This document shows, piece after piece, positions 1 through 9,300 of a DNA stretch of 17,587 nucleotides. Location: contig JAJJLU010000827.1 of assembly GCA_023807065.1 (NCBI GenBank), positions 1-17,587 of the forward strand, written 5' to 3'. A model generated the notes under the pieces. It was not told where the DNA came from. It saw only the letters and a list, made by a program, of their open reading frames with translations, and made no database searches. Made by a program: the position numbers and the translations under genes. Source of the stretch: Isotricha intestinalis. Its lineage: Eukaryota > Ciliophora > Litostomatea > Vestibuliferida > Isotrichidae. Every line of letters starts with the position of its first letter. The first letter of the stretch is position 1.

Positions 1-35
1 CCCCAATCCCCAATCCCCAATCCCCAATCCCCATT
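1..35. repeat. Telomere, C-strand repeats at the left chromosome end
   Basis: Four exact copies of the 7-nt unit CCCCAAT fill 1-28, and a one-base variant CCCCATT follows at 29-35 before unique AT-rich sequence. A C-rich strand read 5' to 3' inward from the first base is the correct orientation for a left chromosome end, so the window begins at or within the telomere. The G-strand unit is GGGGATT. It resembles ciliate telomeres (GGGGTT in Tetrahymena, GGGGTTTT in spirotrichs) but has seven bases and an A. From memory, rumen litostome ciliates carry this kind of unit; I could not check that. Confidence 0.92.
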
Positions 36-279
36 CCTTTAATTATTGAAAATTAAAATAAAAATGAAATGAACAATTATTTTATAATTTTTTATAGAAT
101 AATTAACTAATTTTAAAACCAAAATAAATAAAAACAAAGAAGTAAAAAAAAAATAAAAAATAATCACATTTCCTAAACAATCATCTTAAAAAAAAAATAT
201 AAAAAAATATAAAACCTTAAATTCATATTATTTTCTAAATAAAAAATTAAAAACATTAAAAAACAAAAAAAATTAAAAA
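36..279. other. Subtelomeric spacer and TRAPPC4 upstream region
   Basis: About 244 nt of almost pure A/T separates the telomere from the first start codon. No gene, tandem repeat beyond the telomere, or RNA is recognisable. It must hold the promoter and 5' leader of the plus-strand TRAPPC4 gene, so functional sequence begins very close to the chromosome tip, as in compact ciliate macronuclear chromosomes. Individual promoter elements cannot be told apart from the A/T background. Confidence 0.6.
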
Positions 280-705
280 ATGTTTTACTATTTATTAATT
301 GTAAACAAGAATGGAAGTTTAATATATGACAGATCATTAAATTCATCATTAAATTTATCTCAAAATGAAACAATAAATATAGCATCAATATTTTATTCAA
401 TGCATGCAATATCAGCTCAATTAACACCTCCAGGTTATGAAAATTCATCAGAGTTAAAATTAGAAAATCATGGTATTGAAATATTAGAATCTAGTTCAAT
501 GAAATTAGTCTGTCATCAAACTTTAACAAAAATAAAATTTATTTTCATTACTGATAATTCAACTCCTAATTCTAATATTAAATTAAAATTTGAAGAATTA
601 TATAATAATTATACTGATCTTATTTCTAAAAACCCTTTTTATGAATTAGATATGCCTATTAGAATTGATGCTTTTGATGATGCTGTTTCTAAAATATTTA
701 AATAA
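280..705 (+). CDS. TRAPPC4: TRAPP complex subunit TRAPPC4 / Trs23 (sybindin family)
   Basis: This 141-aa protein is a core subunit of the TRAPP tethering complexes, which act as exchange factors for Ypt1/Rab1-type GTPases at the ER-Golgi and Golgi. The longin-like start (residues 1-20, YLLIVNKNGSLIYD) is followed by family-typical segments: SIFYSMHAISAQL near 37-49, GIEILESSSMKLVCHQTLT near 65-83, and KNPFYELDMPIR near 117-128. The human protein is about 219 aa and carries a PDZ-like insertion between the first strands and the SIFYS segment. Here that insertion is absent, giving a minimal longin fold. The start is fixed by an in-frame TAA at 274-276, two codons upstream. The stop TAA is followed directly by TGA. 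The gene converges on the ABC transporter, 197 nt away. Confidence 0.9.
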   Translation: MFYYLLIVNKNGSLIYDRSLNSSLNLSQNETINIASIFYSMHAISAQLTPPGYENSSELKLENHGIEILESSSMKLVCHQTLTKIKFIFITDNSTPNSNIKLKFEELYNNYTDLISKNPFYELDMPIRIDAFDDAVSKIFK

Positions 706-902
706 TGATTTATTTATTTAATTTGATGAGATTTTAAAAAAATTGATTTTTTAAAATATAAAAAGAATGATTGTATTATATTTAAAAAAAAATAAATTTA
801 TCAAAAAACAAAAAAAAAAAATACTTTATATATATTAAATATTCATTCTCTTATAAATAAAATTGTATAATAACAACAAAAAATGATAATGTTAAATTTT
901 AT
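706..902. other. Convergent 3' spacer between TRAPPC4 and the ABC transporter
   Basis: This 197-nt A/T-rich spacer lies between two converging stop codons, so it must contain both 3' untranslated regions and both polyadenylation regions. No hairpin, RNA gene or small ORF of note is visible. Confidence 0.5.
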
Positions 903-3900
903 TTAAGAAGCTAAACTTTCTTCATATAAAGAAAAGAATTTACTATTTTTATTATTCATTAAATTTTCATAAGAATCACATTCAACAATTTCTCCATTAT
1001 CTAACACAATAATTTTTTGGCATTTATTAACCATTTGAATATGATGAGCAATTATAATAACAGTACAATTTTCAAATAAATTTTTCATATTTTTTCTTAT
1101 TATTTCTTCACTTTGACTATCCATAGAACTTGTAGCTTCATCTAATATAATTAATTTACTTTTTTTTAAAGCAGCTCTTGCAAAACAAATTAATTGCTTT
1201 TCACCTATTGAAAGATTTGATCCTCCTTCTTTAATTTTTATATTTAATCTTTTTTCAGATGATATATCTTTAAATAAACAAAAAGAATCTAAAATTTCTA
1301 ATATTTCACTATCTTTATTTTTATTTAAAGGATCTAAATTTTCTTTTAAAGTTCCTTCTAAAATAAAAGGATCTTGAGGAACAATAGTAATATTATGTCT
1401 TAAGGAATCTAAATTAATTTTAGATATATCATCATCATCAATTAATATTTTTCCTTCTAAAGATTCTAATATTCTACATAATGACATTACTATTGTTGAT
1501 TTTCCACTTCCTGTTCTTCCTATAATTCCTATTTTTTCTCCTGGATTTATTTTTAAATTTATTTTCTTTAAAATTATTGGATTAAAAGGTCTATATTTAA
1601 CTGAAAAATCTATAAATTCAATTTTACCTTTTGAAGGCCATTCATTATCTTTTATTTTAATTTCTTCTTTTGGATTTGGTTTATTTTCTTCTTTTGTATT
1701 CATTGCACTTTCACATCTTTCAATACTTACCATTGATATTTCGACATTAGAAAAGAAATTTAAAACATTAGTTAATTCATTTGTAAAATCTTCAGAATTA
1801 TTAAGTATTAAACCAATAGCTTGAGGTGAAAAAATTTCTTTTTTAAATAATATATATGTAATAATTATACCAAAGAAAAAATTAGATGAAAATTTTAATC
1901 TTTCACCATACCATTTTCTACTTCCTTCTAAATATAAATTAACACCGTAATTTTCATTTAATTTTCCATATATTTTTTCCTTAGTATTTTCTTCAATATT
2001 TGCAGTTCTAATAATTTCAACTCCTTTAATACTTTCACTTAATATAGTCATAATAGGAGAATAAGAAATTCTTTCAAGTCTTTGAAGAGTTCTACAAGCG
2101 CCAATAGAATATTGAGTTAAATAAACACATATTATAATTAATAAAGGAGATAATAATAATGTAAATGAACAATATAAATAACATACATATATTGAAGCTA
2201 TTAAACCTAATAAAGCTCTAAAGAACATTGATACTCCTCTTATCATTCTTTGTACTAAATCTATATCTTTTGTTAATCTATTTAATAATTGTCCTATTGG
2301 AACTAAATCATGAAATAAATTCATTGGTGCTCTTAAAAATTTATATACCATTGATTCATGAATTATTCTTTCTGAAAATATTGTTCTATGAGCTTGAATT
2401 AATTCAATTAGAAAATTTAAGAATATTCCAAATAATGATATTTTTACATATGTATAAAATTTATTCAATTGTTCATTTATATCTATTTCTTTTTTTTCTT
2501 GTTCATGCTTTTTTATTTCTTTTTGAGTTTTTGTCAATGTTGTCATAAATATTGAACGATAGGAATGAAATATTCTTGATATTATCATTAATAATATTAA
2601 TAATAATAATATTAAAAATCCTCCTTGTAATTTTATAAATGTTTTATATGATTTTAAACTATTTTTTTCCTTTTTAGATTTATTATCTAATGCTAATAAT
2701 GGATTTTCTTCTAATATTTTTTTATTCTTATTTTTATTTTTACCATTTAAATTATTTAAATCAGTAGAAACAGTTTCACTATCATTTTTTCCATTAGAAG
2801 ATTTATTATTATTATTATTATTATTCTTTTCATTTTCCTTTTCTTTCTCATTAATATCATTTTTAATAACATAATCTTTTCCAAATTGATTAATAAACTC
2901 TTTATAATTTCCAATAAATTTAATAGTTCCTTTATCCATTAAAATAATTTTATCAGCAGATGATAAATTACTAACTTCATTAGTAACAAGAACTCTTGTT
3001 TTTCCATTTAAATAATCAACAAAAGCTTCTTTAAATATATTACTACTAACTTTAGTATCAATAGCAGCAAGAGGATCATCTAATAAATATAAGTCTGAAT
3101 CTTTATATAAACATCTTCCAAGAGAAATTCTCGCTCTTTGACCACCACTTAAATTCATTCCTCCTGTATTAATTAAATAATTATCTTTTTGATTTAATGT
3201 TTCAAAATCATTTATTAATTGACATGAATATAATATTTTATTATATTTTTCCTTATCATATTTATTATATAATAAAATATTATTTTTTATTGTATCTTCT
3301 ATTAACCAAGGTTGTTGAGGACAATATGATATTGAACCATTGATTATAATTGGTTCTTTTGATGAAGTTAATTGAAGATTATTTAAAAAGGAATTTAATA
3401 AATTTGTTTTTCCTGAACCTGTTGGTCCTAAAATAATTACAAATTCTCCTTTTTTTATTGATAATGTTAAATCTGTTAAAATTTCACTTTTTGTATTTAT
3501 TGAATTTTTATTTGTATTATTTTCATTTGGAGAATTATTATTTTTTTTCCTTGTTAATATTGGATTAACTTGATTTAATGAAAAAGTTGCTTTGTTATAT
3601 TTAATTAATATATTTTCTTTTTCTAAAAGTTCTAAATTTTCATGTTTTGAATAATTATGTTCTGGTAAGTTTAAGAAGTTTTGTAATCTTCTTATTGAAA
3701 TTAAATTTGAGAAAAATTCATTTAAAAACATTGGAATTCCCATTAAAGGAAAAGTCATTTGTTGAATTAATTGAAAAGCAGTAAATAAATTTGCAATTTC
3801 TAAAGTATTATTTGATTTAATATAAGTTCCAATTGATATCATTAATAAAATTAAAGGAATATTTGAATTAATTAACATTCTTAATAAACCAATAATTAAA

Positions 3901-4937
3901 TTTTTTTTTACATAAGATAATTCATCTTCTCTTTTATTTTTTATTCTTTTTGCAAATTCTTCTTCCCATCCATTAATTTTTATGTTTCTTAAAATATGAA
4001 AAACATAAGAAACTATTTTCATTCTTTCATCTTTTAATTGTAATATTTTTCTCATATTTTTTAAATATTGAACTTGTAATAATAAAATAGATAATAATAA
4101 AATAACTAAAGTTGATAAAGCATAAGCGAATTTAAAACCAAATAATTGAAATAAGAAATATAAAGAAGCAAAAATCGTAATTGGAGAATTTAATACTTTA
4201 GGAATTATAAAAAAAATAAATCCAATTCTTTCACAATCAAATTCAATTAAATTAATTGTTTCACCATCGCTTTTTCCACTATATGAATTTAAATTTTCTT
4301 TTAAAATTTTATCAAAAATTAAACTTGTCATTCCAATTTTTATTCTTTTATGAAGTAACATATCTTTAAAAGTCATATTATGAAAAAAAATAGTTCCTAA
4401 GAATTTATTAACAATAAATAAAAAACCATATTGATAAATATTTAAATTTAAAATCGTTCTTTTCATATTTTTTTTTTCTGTTTCTCCTTGGAAATTTCCT
4501 GAAGAAAAAAGAAAAATAATTTGTCTAAAAAAAAACATTCTACTCATTCTTAATAAAGTTAAAATAAAATCTAATAAAAATAATTCAATAAGTTGAAAAA
4601 TATGAACTCTGAAAATTGTAAATAATAAAGGATATTTCATTTTCTTTTTTATATTATAATAATCCCATTTATCTTTTAAAGGAACTAAAAAATTCTTTGC
4701 AGATTGATTTTCATTTATTGAATTAATATCTGATATTTTTAATTGTTTTTTATTTGAAATTTGAATTGCTCTTTTAGACCATCGAAAAAAAATTTTATTT
4801 AAAAAAGATTCGTTATAATAATTTTGATAAGGTTTTTCATTTTCATTTTCTTTAATTAAATCTTCAATATTATTAATATCAAAAGATTCTATTAATGGTT
4901 CTTTATTTGAATTATCTATTACGTTATTTTTCTCCAT
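903..4937 (-). CDS. ABC transporter, ABCC/MRP-type full transporter
   Basis: This 1344-aa polytopic ATP-driven pump is arranged TMD1-NBD1-linker-TMD2-NBD2. ABCC proteins export amphipathic anions and conjugates across the plasma membrane or into vacuoles; the substrate here is unknown. TMD1 spans about 103-415. NBD1 has Walker A GPTGSGKT (504-511), signature LSGGQ (596-600) and Walker B ending in DD (620-621), so Asp replaces the catalytic Glu, as is usual in ABCC NBD1. The NBD1 H-loop reads VTNE (651-654), with Asn where His is expected. An Asn/Lys-rich linker runs about 690-745. TMD2 spans about 773-1075. NBD2 has Walker A GRTGSGKS (1140-1147), signature LSIGEKQ (1242-1248), Walker B with catalytic Glu (D1266-E1267) and H-loop His 1298, so NBD2 appears competent while NBD1 is degenerate. 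There is no N-terminal TMD0. A short Asn-rich insert (about 465-482) precedes NBD1. Assignment to ABCC rather than ABCB rests on this NBD asymmetry. Confidence 0.94.
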   Translation of the reverse strand: MEKNNVIDNSNKEPLIESFDINNIEDLIKENENEKPYQNYYNESFLNKIFFRWSKRAIQISNKKQLKISDINSINENQSAKNFLVPLKDKWDYYNIKKKMKYPLLFTIFRVHIFQLIELFLLDFILTLLRMSRMFFFRQIIFLFSSGNFQGETEKKNMKRTILNLNIYQYGFLFIVNKFLGTIFFHNMTFKDMLLHKRIKIGMTSLIFDKILKENLNSYSGKSDGETINLIEFDCERIGFIFFIIPKVLNSPITIFASLYFLFQLFGFKFAYALSTLVILLLSILLLQVQYLKNMRKILQLKDERMKIVSYVFHILRNIKINGWEEEFAKRIKNKREDELSYVKKNLIIGLLRMLINSNIPLILLMISIGTYIKSNNTLEIANLFTAFQLIQQMTFPLMGIPMFLNEFFSNLISIRRLQNFLNLPEHNYSKHENLELLEKENILIKYNKATFSLNQVNPILTRKKNNNSPNENNTNKNSINTKSEILTDLTLSIKKGEFVIILGPTGSGKTNLLNSFLNNLQLTSSKEPIIINGSISYCPQQPWLIEDTIKNNILLYNKYDKEKYNKILYSCQLINDFETLNQKDNYLINTGGMNLSGGQRARISLGRCLYKDSDLYLLDDPLAAIDTKVSSNIFKEAFVDYLNGKTRVLVTNEVSNLSSADKIILMDKGTIKFIGNYKEFINQFGKDYVIKNDINEKEKENEKNNNNNNNKSSNGKNDSETVSTDLNNLNGKNKNKNKKILEENPLLALDNKSKKEKNSLKSYKTFIKLQGGFLILLLLILLMIISRIFHSYRSIFMTTLTKTQKEIKKHEQEKKEIDINEQLNKFYTYVKISLFGIFLNFLIELIQAHRTIFSERIIHESMVYKFLRAPMNLFHDLVPIGQLLNRLTKDIDLVQRMIRGVSMFFRALLGLIASIYVCYLYCSFTLLLSPLLIIICVYLTQYSIGACRTLQRLERISYSPIMTILSESIKGVEIIRTANIEENTKEKIYGKLNENYGVNLYLEGSRKWYGERLKFSSNFFFGIIITYILFKKEIFSPQAIGLILNNSEDFTNELTNVLNFFSNVEISMVSIERCESAMNTKEENKPNPKEEIKIKDNEWPSKGKIEFIDFSVKYRPFNPIILKKINLKINPGEKIGIIGRTGSGKSTIVMSLCRILESLEGKILIDDDDISKINLDSLRHNITIVPQDPFILEGTLKENLDPLNKNKDSEILEILDSFCLFKDISSEKRLNIKIKEGGSNLSIGEKQLICFARAALKKSKLIILDEATSSMDSQSEEIIRKNMKNLFENCTVIIIAHHIQMVNKCQKIIVLDNGEIVECDSYENLMNNKNSKFFSLYEESLAS
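2805..2825. repeat. (ATT)7 microsatellite coding for Asn7
   Basis: Seven tandem ATT triplets on the plus strand read as AAT codons on the minus strand. They encode a run of seven Asn in the inter-domain linker of the ABC transporter (residues about 705-711). The tract is in frame and lies in a low-complexity linker, so length changes by whole triplets would be tolerated. Confidence 0.85.
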
Positions 4938-5132
4938 TTTAAAAATAATAATATATTTATTGAAAAAAGGATTTATAATTTTAGTTATGATAATATTTTT
5001 TATTTTTTTATTTGTTAATTATTATATAAGTATTTAATTTAGTAAAAGATAAAAAGATAAAAATAAAATTTAAATTTTTTAATTTAATATTTTTAATTAT
5101 TATAAGAAAAAAAAAGTAAAAAATTTTATAAT
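4938..5132. other. Spacer between two minus-strand genes
   Basis: This 195-nt A/T-rich gap holds the ABC transporter's upstream region and the 3' region of the Lys/Asn-rich gene. Nothing further is recognisable. Confidence 0.4.
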
Positions 5133-6224
5133 TTACTTTCCTTTTTTTTTCACTTTTTTATTAATACTTTCAATTTTTTTTAATAAATATTCTTTAGAAT
5201 TTTTATTTAATTTTAAATCAATTTCTTGATTTGAATTAATACTTCTTTTAAAACTCTCTTTTAATAAAGTATTTTTATTAAGATTATTTAACATATTTTT
5301 TTCTTCTTCATTTTCAATATCATTATAAACAATATCATTTAAATTATTACTAACTAAAAAATTATTTTGACCTCCAATTAAATTATATTTTAAATTATTC
5401 ATAGGAGAACAAACTTGTTTTCTTTCTTCTTTTTTAGAATTTTGATTAGAAGAAATATTATCAGTGAAAAATAAAAACTTTTCTAAATCTTTACTTCTTT
5501 TAATAAAATCTTCAGATTGATATTTTATTAAATAACTCATTCTTTTATTTCTATTTAAAATATTTTCAAACTCACTATTTTTTTTTGATAAATTATCAAT
5601 TTGATCTAATCTAATTATTTCTTCTTCTAAATTATTAATATCACTAATGTTATTATCATTTGAATTAAAATTATCTGTGTTAAGAAAGTTATTTATATTA
5701 TTGTTTTTTTTATGAAATTCTTCTGTTAAAAATTTATGAACTTTATTTCTTATATTTATTATTTTTTCTCTATCATATGGAATATATAAATTTTTTTCAG
5801 AATCTTTTTTTATAAAAGGCTTATATTTTATATTTAATTCTTTTCTATTTCTTGATAAATTTTGTTTTTTTCTATTTGAAAATGTCTTTTGATAATCATC
5901 TATATAATAATTTCTTTTATTAAAATTAGAATTTGTATTTGAAAAATTCCTAAATTCATATTCTGTTTCATTATCTTCATCTTTTAATATATTAAACACT
6001 TTTTTAGACTCATTTGATTTTACACTTTGTGTTGTAATTGCATTATTATCATTTGTCTTTTTCTTATTATTTGTTTTATTAGGTAAATTTTTGTCATTTC
6101 TTTTTTTATTATAAGAATTTTTTCTTTGTTCTTTTATTTGTTTTTTATTATTATTAATATTTATAAGATTAGAAAATATTTTTTTTTGGTGATTTTTATC
6201 TAATTGTAAAGATTTTCTTTTCAT
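5133..6224 (-). CDS. Lys/Asn-rich low-complexity protein, function unknown
   Basis: I do not recognise this 363-aa protein. Residues 1-75 are strongly basic and rich in Lys, Asn and Gln. Residues 125-175 are the least repetitive part (around YKPFIKKDSEKNLYIPYDRE) and the best candidate for a conserved segment. A helical, charged stretch (about 198-250) could form a short coiled coil. The C-terminus (340-363) is again Lys-rich. There is no signal peptide, membrane segment or catalytic motif. The uninterrupted 1.1-kb frame in very AT-rich DNA, the TAA stop and the neat spacing on the same strand as its neighbours support a real gene. A nuclear, nucleic-acid-binding or cytoskeletal role would suit the composition, but that is a guess. 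I found no in-frame stop close upstream of the start, so the exact start is less certain than for its neighbours. Confidence 0.62.
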   Translation of the reverse strand: MKRKSLQLDKNHQKKIFSNLININNNKKQIKEQRKNSYNKKRNDKNLPNKTNNKKKTNDNNAITTQSVKSNESKKVFNILKDEDNETEYEFRNFSNTNSNFNKRNYYIDDYQKTFSNRKKQNLSRNRKELNIKYKPFIKKDSEKNLYIPYDREKIINIRNKVHKFLTEEFHKKNNNINNFLNTDNFNSNDNNISDINNLEEEIIRLDQIDNLSKKNSEFENILNRNKRMSYLIKYQSEDFIKRSKDLEKFLFFTDNISSNQNSKKEERKQVCSPMNNLKYNLIGGQNNFLVSNNLNDIVYNDIENEEEKNMLNNLNKNTLLKESFKRSINSNQEIDLKLNKNSKEYLLKKIESINKKVKKKGK

Positions 6225-6398
6225 TACAAATTTTATTTTAATTAAATAAAGAAAAAAAATTTATCTAAAAAATTAAAAAAAATGATATGAATGTACAATA
6301 TAGAATTTTAAAATTACTAAAATAAAAAAGATTTAAAATACCCAAAAAAAAACCACAAAAATTAAATTTATAATTTATTATCTTTATGTTTATTATTA
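6225..6398. other. Spacer between two minus-strand genes
   Basis: This 174-nt A/T-rich gap must carry the promoter of the Lys/Asn-rich gene and the 3' end of the LRR gene. No distinct element is visible. Confidence 0.4.
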
Positions 6399-9300
6399 TT
6401 AATTTTCATTTTTTTTTTCATTTTCCTTTTCAATTTCAATAGTAGCTTTTTCTTCATTAACATCAGCTTCTCCAATAATATCTTTAACATTATCATCAAC
6501 TTTAGTTTTAATAGTATTGTCTTTAACAGAATTCCTTAAACTTTGAACTCTTGTAGTATTTTTTCTAGTAAATTTTTTTTTAAAAGATCTTTCACCAGGA
6601 TTAACTTTAATAATATAACCTTGATAAAAAGGATTATCATAATTACAAACATATAAACCAGTACTCATGTCTTTAACTGGCATTGGGAATTTTTCTTTTA
6701 AAATTTTATAATCAGGATGATTAATTAATTTAACTAATTTTCCTATAATATTTTCTAATTTATTTATTAAAGGTTGATTAAACCTTTTTTCCTTACTCCA
6801 ATCATCATTATTTTCTCCATAAGGAATAGGACTTGCTTTATCAATAGCTCTACATAAAGCTTCTAAAAATTCAGGTAAATACATATTTAAATGTTTATCA
6901 GAGTAAATTTCATTTATTTGCAATTTTATTGAATAATTAAATATTAAAGGATTATCTCTAACAGGATATTCATTAATATCAACAAAACTTTGAATTAAAT
7001 TATTAAACTCATCACATGTCATCCAAACGTCTTTTTTTCTTGGGCCTTTTTGTTTTGCCCATGACATATATAAAGCATCTAATAAAGGTAAATGTGCTTT
7101 TAAAAAATTATCTACTTGTTCATTATAATATCTTTCTTCTCTCCATTTATGATATTCAAATCCTTTTATTGCTGAATCATAATGTTTTTCAAAAGCCATT
7201 TTTGTTGCTTCTAAAACATTATTTGTTGTTTTTAAACATGTTACATATTTATCTTTTGCTGCTTTTACTAATAAATTCATAAATTGATGTCTTACTATAT
7301 TATTTTCATTTAAGTTTTTATTATTATTTTTTTTCCTATCATTTAAATCTAATGCATTTCCAGTTACTACTTTTTGAGTTAAGAATATATTATTTATATC
7401 ATATGTTTTATCACACATTCCAGGACATTTATTTATAAATTCAGTTAAAACATTTTGGGTTATTTGCCAAATTGAAAGTCCACTCATTGAAGAATAATAT
7501 TTATAACAATCTATTATATCTCTATATCTTTTTCTTAACAATTCTTTTAATTCATTATATTCATTATCATCTTTAAAATCTTTATAAAATTGACATCTTT
7601 TAAAATCAAATTCAAAACATTGATCTAAATACTCTTCACTTTCACCTTCGAACTCATAATCATAATAAGCCCAAATTGATACTGGGAATGTCCAAGGAGT
7701 TCTTGGTTTAATAAATTTATTTATTATTCTTAATGGCCTTGGCTCTGTAAATCTAGTCATTTTTATATAATTTTCACTTATAACATTATGATTCTCTCTT
7801 ACTATTTTTTTTGATATTGCTTTTATTGTTACTGTTATTTTATTATTATTTGGTTCTGTATATATTATTTTTTCATTTTTAGTTTTTTCACTTGATTCAT
7901 TCTCAGATTCATTATTTAATATTAATTCAGGATCTTCTCCTTTTTCTTCTAATTCTTTTTCTAATTTTTCTCTTTCTTGTCTTTTTTCAAAAGATAACTT
8001 AGCTCTTATATTATTTAACTCTTCCATATATTCATTATCAAAAGTATATTGAAAGTAATTTTCATTACTCAATAAATTAATATCATTATTTCCTCCTAAG
8101 CCTTCGTTTTCAACAGGAATAGTATCAATAGTGAAAAAATATTTAATTTCTCCTGGAGGACACATTCTAACAATTTGAAATTTATTCCCTAAACAAAACA
8201 TATCAAAAGGTTTATAATTATCAAAATCTAAATGAATTTTAACAATATGATTTTGATGATCTATTATAGGTTCATTAGGAATAAAAACAAATTCAATTTC
8301 TCTATAACAATCACATATCCAACAATGATTTAAACTTCTTAACTTTCTAACATTATCTATTTTAGTTTTTCTCATTTCATATTTATATGAAAAGTCATAA
8401 TTTAAATGTAAATTTGAATAATATTTATGATTTGTTTGATCATCTAAATCTAAAGGATGAAGAAATCCTAAAGCATCTATATACATTTTATTACCATCGA
8501 CGTGAATTCCTAAAATTGAATGATTATCTTTTATTTCTTTTGATAAATGTTCACAATCTATTGTTGATAAATTATTATGAGATATATCTAAATGGACTAA
8601 ACTTAAGTTTTTTTCTTTAAAATAATTTCCTAACTCTATTGCAAATTGAGTTGGATTTTTATGAGGTTCATTTATTTTTTTTGGTTCTATAAATTTATTA
8701 GGTGAAATATTTGAGCTTTTGTTCTTTTCTTTTGAATTTGATTTTGCTTTTTGATCTAAAGGAGGTAAAAGAGGATTTCTTCTAAAAGTTATTTTACTTG
8801 TTCTTAAGGTTTCTGCAAGAGTAAAATTTAAAAATTTTTTTTCTGGATTTTTTAAATTTTGATTAACTAATTCTTCATAAGATAAAGAACTTGTAAAATC
8901 ATTTCCTATTATATTCCAACCTATATCTAATACTCTTAATTCATGATGATTTTTTATTTTTTTTAATATAAGAGTTCCTCCATAATTTTTTATTTTATTA
9001 TGAGATAAATTTAATATTCTTAAATAATTACATGATTCTATTAATTTTGTTAATGACAATATACATGAATCTGATATATTATTCTTACCAAAATTTATTA
9101 TTTCCATTCTATTAGAAGCATATTTTGAAAGAGCTTCAGAAATTTTTTTTATATTTTCATCTCCTAATAAATTAGAAAATAAATTTAAATTTTCTAAATT
9201 ACAACTATCATCACAAATATAATTAATTAAATCAGTAATATCATTTTTTCCAATTTTATTATCACTTAAATCTAAATTAAGTATTTTAGAAATTAATTCT

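Noticed and set aside
1..35. CRISPR-like or satellite array
   Set aside because: The 7-nt repeats have no spacers, sit at the very first base and have the C-rich inward orientation expected of a telomere.
173..448. Minus-strand open frame opposite TRAPPC4
   Set aside because: It is a shadow of the plus-strand gene and an A/T-rich spacer: Phe/Leu/Ile-rich translation, no recognisable features, and the opposite strand matches a conserved family.
2228..2548. 106-aa plus-strand frame inside the ABC transporter
   Set aside because: It is complementary to the second transmembrane domain, with a hydrophobic low-complexity translation and no independent support.
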